Origin: Glandiceps talaboti | Taxonomy: Eukaryota > Hemichordata > Enteropneusta > Spengelidae | NCBI RefSeq assembly: GCF_964340395.1 | Contig: NC_135568.1 | Location: 562,001 to 626,000 of the forward strand | Length of the DNA stretch: 64,000 bases | Direction of reading: 5' to 3' | Part shown: piece by piece, positions 14,781 to 26,600 of the stretch | How the letters are laid out: every line of letters starts with the position of its first letter | How positions within the stretch are numbered: the first letter of the stretch is position 1 | The notes under the pieces: model-generated | What the model saw: only the letters and a program-made list of their open reading frames with translations | What the model was told of the DNA's origin: nothing | Database searches by the model: none | Program-made: the position numbers and the translations under genes

Positions 14781-14947
14781 GGTGGTGGTAGTGGTGGTGG
14801 CCCGGGGTGGTGATGATGATAGTGGTGGTGGTGGTGGTGGTGGTGGTGGTGGTGGTAGTGGTTGTGGTGGCCCGGGTGGTGATGATGGTGGTGGTGGTGG
14901 TGGTGGTGGTGGTGGTGGTGGTGGTGGTGGTGGTGTTGGTGTTGGTA
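14781..14947 (+). repeat. (GGT)n microsatellite
   Basis: Long GGT run interrupted twice by CCCGGG-containing segments and by GAT triplets. It creates poly-Gly and poly-Pro artefact frames on the two strands. Confidence 0.97.
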
Positions 14948-16467
14948 ATAGTAGTGATAACACTATAATGGAACTATTGGTTGGGGTAATTATACCACAG
15001 CCACTCTTTGGGGGTTGTGGTGGTTAGAGATTACACTTATTTTTACAACCTACAAACAGGGGCTCTACTTGTCGTCTTGTCTTGTACCGATATACGTCAA
15101 TATAATGTGTCCAAATCTGAACATCTTTCGCGCCTTCCACTTGAAGTGATGTATACGTTGAGGGCGCGTGTCTATATCACCCCGTACTACTGGTTCTCAA
15201 GTGTCTCATGGTGCATTATATGTATTGGTTTGAAAATAAGCAGAATTGTCAGTGAAATTGGAAATTGTGTCGAAATATGTTGCTTTATGGTATATGCATA
15301 CGGAGTAATTAATTTCATAGCAATGGTGTTGATGCTAGGCGAATACTGGGCACCTGAAGGATCCTATTTGCAAACTTATTGTTTGTGTGTGTGTCACACA
15401 AATTATGTATTTTATTACAGATATGCATTGATTTTTCAATTGTTCGTATTATATGTTTGTATCATTGGTTTGGTTGTCCGGACAGTGGAGACAGTAGCTT
15501 TGTTATGATATTGTCTTTAACTGTCTTACGTCTGTCAGTGATATTGGGAATACCGAACATGAGTATCAACATTACCTAGCAACCAATAATTAAAGCGAGT
15601 TTAAGTCTGTAGCTTGAAATATGACGTAATCATTGTGACGTCATCGTTCGTGACGGTGACCGCAATGAAAGTGCAATGACTCGGCTCAGAAATAAACAAT
15701 GTGGTCACATTTCATTGCAAATTCCAAATAAAGCCATATATATCGTGTTCATTTCAGATCTGTTTACGTCTACTTGTATAGTTTCCTGTGGTTTTACAAA
15801 CATATTTGGATGGAGTTACAACATTTCAAGGCTTTAAGGGGTTCATTACCATGAAACCACAAGCAGAGAAAGTGCTCATAATAGCTACTGTAATTGTGTG
15901 GTCTTACTCACTAATTATTGACTATTTTATTAAACGGGATATTCCAGAACACCTACTGGTCCAAAGTAGCTTGTGGCTTAGACTTGATAATAAAGGGACT
16001 GACAGTGCACTTTGTCAAGTTAATGTAGTCCATTGACTTGGCTATCTGTTCTGGCGAACGACATTGTTACACAGGTCAGCGGCATAATGTTGAGGATTAT
16101 AATTATACCAGTGACGGATTCGAACAACGTTATATCAAATAAGCGCATTCTCAATACACTTTATATAACTTATAAGGAAGGCTGACATGGAGTGAAATGT
16201 CATGTAAATATTACTAGCCATTTATCTTCTATAAGAAATATCCATATAATGCATAGAACTTAGAAGTTAGATAAATAAAATAGTTTTCTCTATACTGGCA
16301 GCATAATTGGTGAAGGTACTTTTGTATCTGTCCATTACAAGTCAGATGTACGTTATTTTCTTTGTATCCATCCATTACAGACAAGATTACGAGTCCATAT
16401 GCATTGTTAGGTTGAATAGTAAAGTCTCTGGACTAAAGTCTATGGGATTCCAATTAACTAATATACT

Positions 16468-16567
16468 GTAGTATAGTATAGTATAGTACAGTACAATACA
16501 GTACAATACAGTACAGTACAGTACAATACAGTACAGTACAGTACAGTACAGTACAGTACAGTACAGT
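16468..16567 (+). repeat. Pentanucleotide (AGTAC/AGTAT)n array
   Basis: Starts with TATAG units and changes to ACAGT/ACAAT pentamers, about 20 repeats. Confidence 0.96.
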
Positions 16568-17225
16568 TATACTTCCATGGTTTTATATACCAACTACACC
16601 ATACCGCTTAAAATATAAGCCAATAGGTAATCGTACAATAACAGTCTCTGTATATGTTTGCATTTGAAATTGACATTTTAACACCTCAGGCCAGCTGTCG
16701 GACCGAAACATTTGTCAACAAAATGTTTATCTATCGAATAGGGCACTTACAATTGTTTGTAACCTTCCGGAAGTGCAAACACGTTTTTGCAAACAGAGTA
16801 TTGTTTCTTTAGCTTTGTGTATTTTAAGGTAATCCGCAAAAAAGGAAACATTTGATTAGTATGTAAAAATTGGCTACGGTTTGTAAACTCTACTTGTTGC
16901 TTTCGAGTATCGTTTAGTACTTATAAAGATTTGATTATACTAACAATGCCTCGCTATCATCAAAACTGGAAGCCTTTCAATAAGGCGTGGTCTCTCCATA
17001 TTTTAGAAGAGTAAGCATCTTAGTAATTTCTCGCTACCTCAGATAAAATTCTTCCACCCAAGGTGAATCAGAACAACATTTCGCTTTAGGTCATCAAAAT
17101 TGCAAGCAGCTTTTGATTTTAATACACTACACCATGGAGGTATAAGGGGAGATTTATACATCCATGACTACACACTTACTTCCCCTCCGACATAGCTAAG
17201 AGCCATATGAACTTGCCTCACATGG

Positions 17226-17381
17226 GTATGGAATTCTGATTACGGTGCCTAATTACATATGCCGACATCGTCAAGAGCTTTCTACCTTACAGGTACATTA
17301 GGTAGAAACAATAGGCAAACTATAGATACAGGTGCCCTAGTAACAGCAGCATAGATGATTGGGCACCATACCCAGAATTCC
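17226..17381. mobile_element. Foldback arms of dispersed repeat, copy 2
   Basis: The left arm (17226-17261) contains GGTATGGAATTCTG and GGTGCCTAATTAC. The right arm (17357-17381) contains its diverged reverse complement, with GGGCACCATACCC and AGAATTCC. Arms facing each other across about 95 bp suggest a non-autonomous element. Similarity with the window start continues rightward to about 17575. Confidence 0.65.
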
Positions 17382-17575
17382 TTCCTCCTGTGTAGGGAGG
17401 TCGATCATATGGTTAATTTGAATAGTTTTATCTCCCATAGTTTTAGAGAAGTCACGTGATGTTGATGTGGAAGTGACGTTCCGTGACACACTGGACATAA
17501 ACTATAAGGCTGCGATGACAAAATTAGCCTCCCCACCATTGTTTCCCTTCTGAGATCTTTTAGCAGAAAAAGTTA
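17290..17575 (+). repeat. Dispersed repeat, copy 2
   Basis: Second copy of the repeat at 20-300, same strand, with the shared blocks in the same order and heavily diverged spacers. I saw no transposase or reverse transcriptase remnant in either copy. Confidence 0.75.
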
Positions 17576-18659
17576 TGAATATAAGCTCAGACCACTACTA
17601 GAACGTGAAAATATATTTTGTATTTGTAACATGACGTACGTCTAGTATTAAAAGTAGTAATGTACCACAAGTCTGGTCTTGTACCCTGTTTGTGCGTTTC
17701 AGCACATGTCTAAGTCTTACGTTTGATTCCCGAACTTACGCAAGATTTGGTGATTTTGATAATAACTTACTGAGGAGAAAGTACCATTTCAGATAGAAAC
17801 CATTTAAATTATTCTCTTTCAGTTATCTTAGTTTTCGAATAATAGCGTGTAACATACCCCTAGGAAACTATGTAAGGGTGACCTTGATAATCGGCATGTC
17901 TTGGTCAAGGTCATAGCCGACCTGCTCGTGAACACAACACGTTATATTACGGAATGATAAAGTGGTGTCGTGAACCGTACTCGAATCGGTAGACTTTGTT
18001 TTAGAGGGCGGAGACAGGTTGTAAAGATAAAACTCGATTGAATGTTCGATCAGGTTCATAAAATACCCAGAATACAGCGAACATTTACTGCTGTAGATAT
18101 CAATTTGCTTTACAAATACCCGACAACATATCACCTTTTACGAGCAAATCGCGCTAGCTTTTTGTTGTCATCATAGTTTATTGACTTGTAAAAGCGCGTC
18201 GAAAGCTTGTACGGTAACACTTATGGACACGGTGTTTTGTGAAAGAAAACAGAATATATCCCACACTTTGAGAACGAGATAGTAGAAGAAAGCAAATAAA
18301 TAATTGTGTCAACGCCTCCTCGTGTGTAAACATGTGTTCTCATCTAGGTTCGATAAAATAGAGCCTTCATAGTCCGCTTCTATCTATTTACATTGAGTTT
18401 GGTGATGGTGTAGCAATCAATATAAATGTTGAATATTGAACTTCAGTGAGCAGCGAGTGATAGAGTTGGTAAAATTTAAACCATTTCTCTTCCATCATTG
18501 TCCAATATAGAACTCTATTTAATAAGGCCACAACACATTTTCGTCTTCAAAAGCAAATATAGAGACTTGAACTTCAGTCAGAGTGCATATTCATCTGACG
18601 TGATATCCTTACATTGTCATGACAACGTAACTTATGAATGATTGACACACCATCCTAAA

Positions 18660-18900
18660 AATATATGTATATGTTAGGCGCATGCGCATTATTTCTTATC
18701 ACCATTGGATGATAAGTTGTTTACGTATTTCATTTGTTCACGGTTAGTTCTTAGCTGGGAGGCTCGATACTGCAGTTTAGATTGTGTGTGGCGGCGTCTG
18801 CTAGCCGCACTGAACGGACAGAGTGTATATTGCCACTGACATTGTACATGTGTTTCGCAGGTTCTTTATTTCCACGTACTGACCTTCGAGTCCAATGTAC
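18660..18900 (+). promoter_or_regulatory. Candidate MKX promoter region with NRF1-type palindrome
   Basis: GCGCATGCGC at 18678-18687 is the full palindromic core of the NRF1 consensus, a motif typical of TATA-less animal promoters. It lies about 530 bp upstream of the MKX start codon. The following 200 bp are relatively GC-rich (for example GTGTGGCGGCGTCTGC near 18787). The start site and any non-coding first exon are not determined from sequence. Confidence 0.4.
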
Positions 18901-19159
18901 TTGACTTGACCTGGGAGCTGTACACTTGGCAAGTTTTCATCACCTTATCAAATAGAAATCTATTTGTGTAGGGAATCAGCTTTGTAAACACAGTTTATGC
19001 ACATAGGTGGTCAGGTCGGGTTGGCAGTCAACACCAAGTCATTGTGTACAACGCTACTGTTCCGCGGAACGTGTTTCATCTCTTAAAAAACAGAGTCAAC
19101 GATATTGTCGACTGACAACCATCTAGTTTGTGTCTTCACTTTCTTCCTTTTCGTTACAG

Positions 19160-19210
19160 TGCAGATCGAATGAAGTAACATTTGGTGATCAGACTCAAAA
19201 AAGCTAAAAC
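19160..19210 (+). other. Possible 5' UTR segment of MKX coding exon 1
   Basis: A pyrimidine-rich tract ends in CGTTACAG at 19159, a good splice acceptor, 51 bp before the ATG. It suggests that the coding exon starts at 19160 and that a non-coding exon lies upstream. The UTR contains an in-frame TAA (19205-19207) two codons before the ATG, so translation cannot begin further upstream within this exon. Confidence 0.45.
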
Positions 19211-19410
19211 ATGCTGAGTTCGGAAGGAATGGAGGAAATGACCTCGCCACCCTGTAGTGAGCTGGAGCTTGACTCCGTCGACGAGACCGGCGAGGTGACC
19301 TCGCCACCCTGTAGTGAGCTGGAGCTTGACTCCGTCGATGAAACCGGCGAGGAGACCACAGAAAGTCGTGAACGTCGATCGAGTAGGAGTCTCCGTAACA
19401 GACCGAGCAG
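19211..19410 (+). CDS. MKX: MKX coding exon 1 (N-terminus)
   Basis: Encodes residues 1-66 plus two bases of codon 67; donor AG|GTAGGT. The exon is acidic and Ser/Pro-rich, then ends in an Arg/Ser-rich stretch (about 52-66) leading into the homeodomain. Residues 10-28 and 29-47 are a near-perfect duplication ([18 protein letters not shown]). This N-terminus is not conserved with vertebrate MKX as far as I can judge. Exon assignment rests on phase match with exon 2 (AG + A gives Arg), an upstream in-frame stop and a good donor. Confidence 0.85.
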
Positions 19411-22400
19411 GTAGGTTTCAAGCGACAGGTGACTTTATAATGACAATGTTAAATTCTCGAGTCAAAACTTTAACTTGATGTACGTATGGTTCAGCCTTGA
19501 ACTACGAAACCAGTTCAAATCTGTATTACAACATCAACGTGATAAAAAACATCGAACAATCAAACCGTACTTGTCCACAAAAAACCCAGACACCTATTTA
19601 CTATTCTTGTGTAAAAAAAGAAGACCACTTGCGTAATTTGAAAAGCCCTATCCCAATCACGCCGACTCTTGCGTAATAGCTTATTTAAAACATTGTGTAT
19701 TGTTTTATGTTTATACCGTCCATCTCTCTTCTTTGTATCAGCCGTGTTTTGGCGCAATGTTAATTGAGACATAGCCGCTAAGTGAATGCAGATCAACCTT
19801 TAATTCAAACATGAAATTCCATCTTTTCAAATCAGTGAATGTTCACAGCAAAGCTCCACTTTGGGGACGTAATCCCAGTTTTGAGCACTCGACCTGTTTG
19901 TTTGAAGAAGGTCAGTTTTCTTCAATCATGACAACATCAAATAAATTACATTCAACATGATAATTACGTCAGCTTTCAGTTCTCTGTCTCGTCTTTAATG
20001 TAACTGCTTCAAAACTTCTCAGACATGTTTTGTAAACGCGCTCAGTGTGAACTTTTTAAAAAGCTCACCCCGTCGGCTATGCGACCCAAGGTAGGCTCTC
20101 TGGTGATATATATTACAACGTCGTTACATACATACGTCCTTTATTTACACATTTCCTATTGTGACTGCCTAAAACGATACTTCGTTGAACATAACGGTGG
20201 TATTTTTGTATTCTTTGTTCGAACATTCACATAATTCTGCCCAAGTGCGCTCGGAATTAAACAAAAGTACTCTTTTCAACTATTGTTCTCCGTCTTTTCT
20301 TACCGCGGTACATTTTTAAGAACCATCGCTAACGGGATGCAAGTAGAGAAAAATGTCAACTAATTGTTAGTTACTGTGATAGTATACCGCTGTGTTATAT
20401 TGTTCTGACAACTCAGTGAATAATGTACTATGTACGTTTCACACGGACGTCACGTCAGATCGGGTGTGTGTATGTTTCACAGTTCTAATGAAATAGATTG
20501 GTCGCCAGGGCACGTTGTAACGTTTCCCAGCCGATCGGCTTGATGCGTGGTATTTTTTCCAGTGGCATGAACGTGTTTGCATTGAGAAAGAGCGCTGTCC
20601 ATTATATGTAAAACTGTTTAACATTATGTATGCTTCAGTACACATGTTTGCTACGGTAACACCCACAGATGAAATGTAAATCCTATCAAATGAACTCTTT
20701 AGAAGGCCGAAATTAATGGTTGGAGAATTAGGGGATCCAAACGCTGAAAAATGGGGAAGGGGTTGTGTTTTATATGCTGTAAAAACGACGTGCACAATAA
20801 ATATTACAATGGGGATCAGAATATTAGCCAAACAAATATACATCATCCAGGGCCGAAAATGGTCGATCTACATGTTGAAACCAAACCCGTATTGTTGTCT
20901 AACATGATATGACTATGCGGTGTTTGCGAAGAGTCAACCATCAAATTCTCGCCAATATTGTCGGTTCTGTTTGGTGTCGTTAAGTTCAGTAACATGAAAG
21001 ACAAACTATGCATGCGACAAAACATATATTTTCGACTTTCAATGACGTTGCAAGGAAATTATTGATGCCATAGAGACGACAGTAGCGTCATCAAGACATC
21101 GCTAGGTTTGGTTGACTACCACGATGTTAGTTGCTATTAGTGTAGTCAGTTTTATATCGTCTGATATCGTATTAGACGCTATGTGATAACCTTACTCGAA
21201 GTGGGTCATGATAAGAATAGCGATGGGGAGTTTGACATTATACAGACTGTAGAACACTGTAACTTTGTCTCACGCTATCCTATCTTCCATTTGTGTAATC
21301 ATAGAGGTAGTAGATTCTACGTCCATCGAGTAATTCGCCAAGAAGTGAAACACACCTAGCCACTCGTTGTCGTAAACCTCTAGCCTCGAGTTTCTGGCAA
21401 CGCTGGCTAGAGTTTATATAGGGTTAGGTTTTCGTTGCGTCAGTGGAAAAATATTACTCTGTTTTGCGAGAATGCTAGCCACTGGGCAAATGACTTGTAG
21501 TTACTCAAGATAAGTGTCTGGGCCACAAAACACCAGAAACATACTAGCACAGGAAACACGAGCATGGGATGAAAATCGAAAAACATATGTCAAATGGAGA
21601 ACTAGTATAAACCCCACACGTTATAGCGTATTAAGTGTTTGAGATGAACCGCTGCACTTACAATTTCAATTGTTACAATCTTAATACCTATACCTGTCGT
21701 CGGGGAGATCTCTTCGGAGCAAATGGTCACGTGATCTGATCAAGGTTACAAACGGTAAGTTGTAACGTGTACGTGACTCGAGATCTTTTGTTTTGTATTC
21801 TATTCCCATGACGTCATTTCCCAAGCAATCATGAACATTAGATTAATTCCATGGTTTAATAGGTCTGGAACAGATTTTATTCGTCAACCGGTTGTTTATC
21901 TTTGTATATTTACTTTATGGAAAATTGTTGACCGTGAAATTGAAGTGTTTTCTTTATCTAAAAGATGTCGGCTATCACAGTAAACTAAACAATACTATCA
22001 ACACTACAAATTGTCGACTCCAGCACGGACATTGTCTAGTGGTGGTAGTTACCTTCTCGATATCACATTTAATTTCGATATGTGGTAATTTGATAAATTA
22101 TAATATCCTCACCTGGTACAAAGATTGATGTGTCTACGTTGTCATTTGTTATTGATTCACGACAATACTGTGTGTATATCATAGCAAATTTAAGTGTACC
22201 GAAAACAAGTGTCTTTGTCGTTTTTGTGGAATTCTCAATTCTTATTAGTAATGTGGTGAATATAGTCAGATTACATGTGGAAAAGTAACGTTTTTAGATT
22301 ACATTTTGAATGACAACCCGATAAAGATTTTCATTTTTTAAGTTTCATAGTATGACGAAACATTAATCAGAAGGTGAAAACGTAGTATTTGCCGTAAAAC

Positions 22401-24469
22401 GATGTTTGCTGTAAAACGGTGTGTTTACTGTAAAACGTAGTATTTGCTGTAAAACGGTGTGTTTGCTGTAAAACGGTAGACAAAAACATTTATTCAAACA
22501 CATAGTAATTCCCAGAGGAATTACCGAAAGTTACAAAGCTCAGATGAAAGAAGTAAAATAAAAATAAAAACTAGAGTATGCAGAAAATTTATATTAAATA
22601 TAAAAAGAAAAAAGACAAGGGAAAAAAAAGAAAATCTATTACATATTGAAAAATGCTAATGAATAAAATGCATTATTACTTGTTGTTATCCCATATCTGA
22701 ACATATGTTAGTATATAACACAGTAGTAGTATAGCCTGATAGCTATGGTGGTGATTTGTCACCGTGGTATCCACGTAAACGGTACAAGATTAACAACACA
22801 GCGAACATAGCGCCGCAATTACACAAATATCAAAAAAAAACGACTGGAAAAAATAACTTCCGTTTAGTGATACTAGCACTGAGAGAGACGTCGTTTAATG
22901 TCGATTGTGATAATATACCTTGGGGATAAAAACTCGTTAAAGATAGCTTTACAACATCGGTTGCTAAGGTTTAGTCTGTATTTTCAATTGATTTTACCCA
23001 ACTTTTATTGCACCTGTGATATATTTAGCCACACGTCATAGTTCAGCAGAAATTTATGATACGAAAACGACAAAAAAATGAACTGTCCTTGTAGGAGCAC
23101 TTAACCTATATATCAAATGTTTGCACCTGTGACCTATGACCTGTTGCACAGACACCAAATATATACTCGTTGTCATCGTTATCGTTCCGTATCTACGATG
23201 TGTGCACTGGACGATTTTCCCATTTCGTCCTGACGACACCAACAAGGAAAACAAAACAAGTCGTAGATTTGATAAATGTGTACATGTTTATAAGAAAGAT
23301 GAACACCACATGTCATGGTTTACGTTTGGGATTCTTGTCACGTGACTTTCGAAGTACGCAATAATCCTTTGCATGAAGTAGGTTGTAACTCCCACAGTTA
23401 CAACATGTCAAAGACACTCGTGTTTCACGTTGATTTTGGCATAGGAAGAAGTTTTTAATGTACTTGTGCTAAGTAGACAACGTAGCAGTGTTCTCTATGG
23501 GTGTATAGACGTTTCAATACATTACCGCTATCATAGTTTGAATGACAAGATCGACCGATGGTTCAAATATTTTCATTAAGTGTCCAAAATGGCGACCTGG
23601 CTTATGAGATGTAGACTTTGAAACATCGTTACTACATTCCTAATATGTCATTTATCAAACAAGAAACCATCCTATTGTCCCTGACCGACCTGTAAGTGTT
23701 TTGTATGTCCTGATTAGATATGAAAGAATTTGATCAACGATAACTCCCCCACTTAATCCGGGGTCATTGACCTCCACTACCAGACGCTACAATCGGTGTT
23801 ATTAAAATTCCAGCAAAGGACCTGTGGTTTGGCTGTGACGTCATCAAGTGTACATTTAGACATGACACCTGGACAACAGATGCCATTTTCTTCAAATAGA
23901 CATTGTTTGTTTTTTTGGAAAGTATTGAAAGCAACTAGTCATCAACATTTGAACAAGAAGAAGGGAAAACAGAGCCGAATAAAGACAGAGACGGGCCGAA
24001 ATATGCAAACATGGTCAGGTCTGCTTGCACTGGACAGGTGTTCTGTGACGTATTTGCAACGATTATACTATTCAAAAGTTTAGGCCTATAAACCAGCTCG
24101 GAAATTACAGTTTTTATCTGAAGCTTCCAAGTTAGATTTGGCAAACTATAAATAGAATTGATTGTAAAATGTAAATTTTTTAAACAAAGCTTCCAATAGA
24201 ATAACGGCAACATGTGTGATTGTGATGGTAAGTTTGCTGTCTGTACAAAATAACATGGAGATGAGATATAGATAAACAGATTAACAGGGAGATTGGTCCA
24301 TGATGGAAACGTGCAACTTGTAGGTTGACACCCACATTATACATATGTGTTGGTGTGTGATATGTATAATGTCTTGCCTTTGAATACCTTGAAAATTTTT
24401 ATCCGGGATTACATGTATGTATGTATGTATGTATGTATGTATGTATGTATGTATGTATGTATGTATGTA

Positions 24470-24502
<33 letters not shown>

Positions 24503-24579
24503 ATGTATGTATGTATGTATGTATGTATGTATGTATGTATGTATGTATGTATGTATGTGTGTGTGTGTGTGTGTATGTA

Positions 24580-24610
<31 letters not shown>

Positions 24611-24682
24611 ATGTATGTATCATAAAATAGTCAACCAATGATTGATAGGAGATTAACTTTATCTGCAGAAGCATACACTATA

Positions 24683-24750
<68 letters not shown>

Positions 24751-26556
24751 TATATATATAACACAATTTCATATCAAACAAGATACTAAGGAGTGAAGTT
24801 CCAAATTCCAAATTGAACAGCGTGAAACACTGTGTATCTGTAACGACTCCTTAGTACCATGCTTGATATTGTGTTATTTGTACCTCAGTACATATATCAT
24901 GTACATATGTATTGAGCACTGTTTACTCCAGCTTAGACATTTTACATACACTGTGTTTTTAAAAATATTATATGTAATTTTGTTACCATCAAATGTAGTG
25001 GGCCAACATTTTTGTCACGTGTCATTATTATTATGTATATTAGTTTAGAATGGCACAAATAGAATAGTCATTGTAATTTGTAAATGGTTTGATTTGAGAA
25101 TATTTATCTAAAAGTACCAACTCAAGCTCTACAAAGGATTTGGTCAAAGTGTGAATTTTCGTAAAGTTGTTCATACTTTTTCCTCAATGAGTAAGCCCAT
25201 ATCAAAACGTTAACATAAACTAATTGATATCAAATGTTTAAATCACCCCCCCCCCCAATCGAATATCAAGAAATGGAGGGTAAACAAACATAATATGTCA
25301 TCATATATCACATATGCATACATTCTTTACAATGTTCTCCTCATTCACTCGCCTGAACAAATTTCCGGGGCAGAAAGGTTTCAAACAGGGGTTATCTACG
25401 AATCACTAAATGAACAGACCTTCTTCAACGAAATTCTCCTCTTATCGCGTGACCCCAGTAACGACTGAGTACTTTGTTATTGCTGTATAATTGAACATTG
25501 TGGTGGTGGGTTTGTGAGTTCATCTCTTGTATTAGTTACTCCTCATTTGGATATAATTAGTATGTGGTTGAATCAACAATCATCCACAGCTTACGTTGTA
25601 GTTTGTTATTCAAAGATTGTAGTTCGCCTGAAGTGATTGAAGTCACCACTGCTGCCACTGTTATAGCTTCATGAAATATAGAACAGTATATAAATGCATA
25701 TCGCTACTTAGTAGTCACGTGACAAATACAGATAGTGAGATAGCCAAGTTAAGTCCATTTTGTAGCAATTGGGTCAGAAACTATCATATCTTTGGCAGCG
25801 AACCTAATCTTAGTCTTAACGAAATATAGAGACCCATTGTGTCGAATAAATGGAGACTTCTCTGACTATCTGACCCTACTGTATTATACACTACTGGACC
25901 AAGCATACTTGGCTTACGAAATCAACAGAGTTTAGACCTCTCTTTGCCTCTATCTCCGTCTCTCTGACCCCACCTCTATCTCTCTCTCTTTCTCACTCTC
26001 GCTCCAAAAAAAGTAAAAGAAAGAAAGAAAGAAAGAAAGAAAGTAGTTAGGGAGGTTAATTGGGAGCAGGGTTAGTTCTAAAAGGTTATGTGTTTACCAT
26101 AGTACTTGACCTAGCGGTTTATACCGTATAAATAGATGTAAATGTATACCACACAATGGTCATGACTTTTACCTTGTTGGATTGGTTCACTTTTACAAGT
26201 AGGGGACCGATCGTGTTGTTAATGGACACGTGCTGACGGACTCTACTTGACACGTTTCGTTTGGACGACTCGACCAATATTATGCGTGTAATAACCCAAT
26301 GTCAATTAACTACTCCGAAGTTGACTGTAGAATTGTCAATACTGAATGTGAATAAAAACATTGACTCAGAACAAAGGTTGAATAACTTACAACCTTTTTG
26401 AGTTTCGTGTTTATTTAAAAGCTTTTAAGATAAGGAAATGGTTTCTAACATCTACACGTTTGAGTATTTTGTGTATTTTAAAATTTGTCAATAATATATA
26501 TATTCTGATTATTCACGAAAATGCGACTTCCTCAGTTGTGCTATAGGCATGGTGAA

Positions 26557-26600
<44 letters not shown>

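Larger units (their letters stand above)
1..18660. other. Gene-free 5' flank of MKX
   Basis: I find no exon here that I can support. Open frames are short, unrelated to any family I recognise, and many sit in low-complexity DNA. The stretch holds microsatellites, two copies of a diverged dispersed repeat, a 55-bp x4 tandem array and scattered palindromes, listed separately. Base composition is AT-rich with ordinary CpG density. It is most simply intergenic DNA upstream of the MKX gene, where long-range enhancers would be expected. Exons of a non-conserved gene cannot be excluded. Confidence 0.7.

Noticed and set aside
15008-15508. 166-codon + strand frame with hydrophobic, membrane-like composition
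   Set aside because: It starts at the edge of a GGT microsatellite, has no recognisable motif, and Tyr/Ile/Val-rich frames are expected by chance in AT-rich DNA.
17700-17735. Possible tRNA B-box-like string GTTTGATTCCCG
   Set aside because: No matching A box, acceptor stem or anticodon arm could be folded around it.
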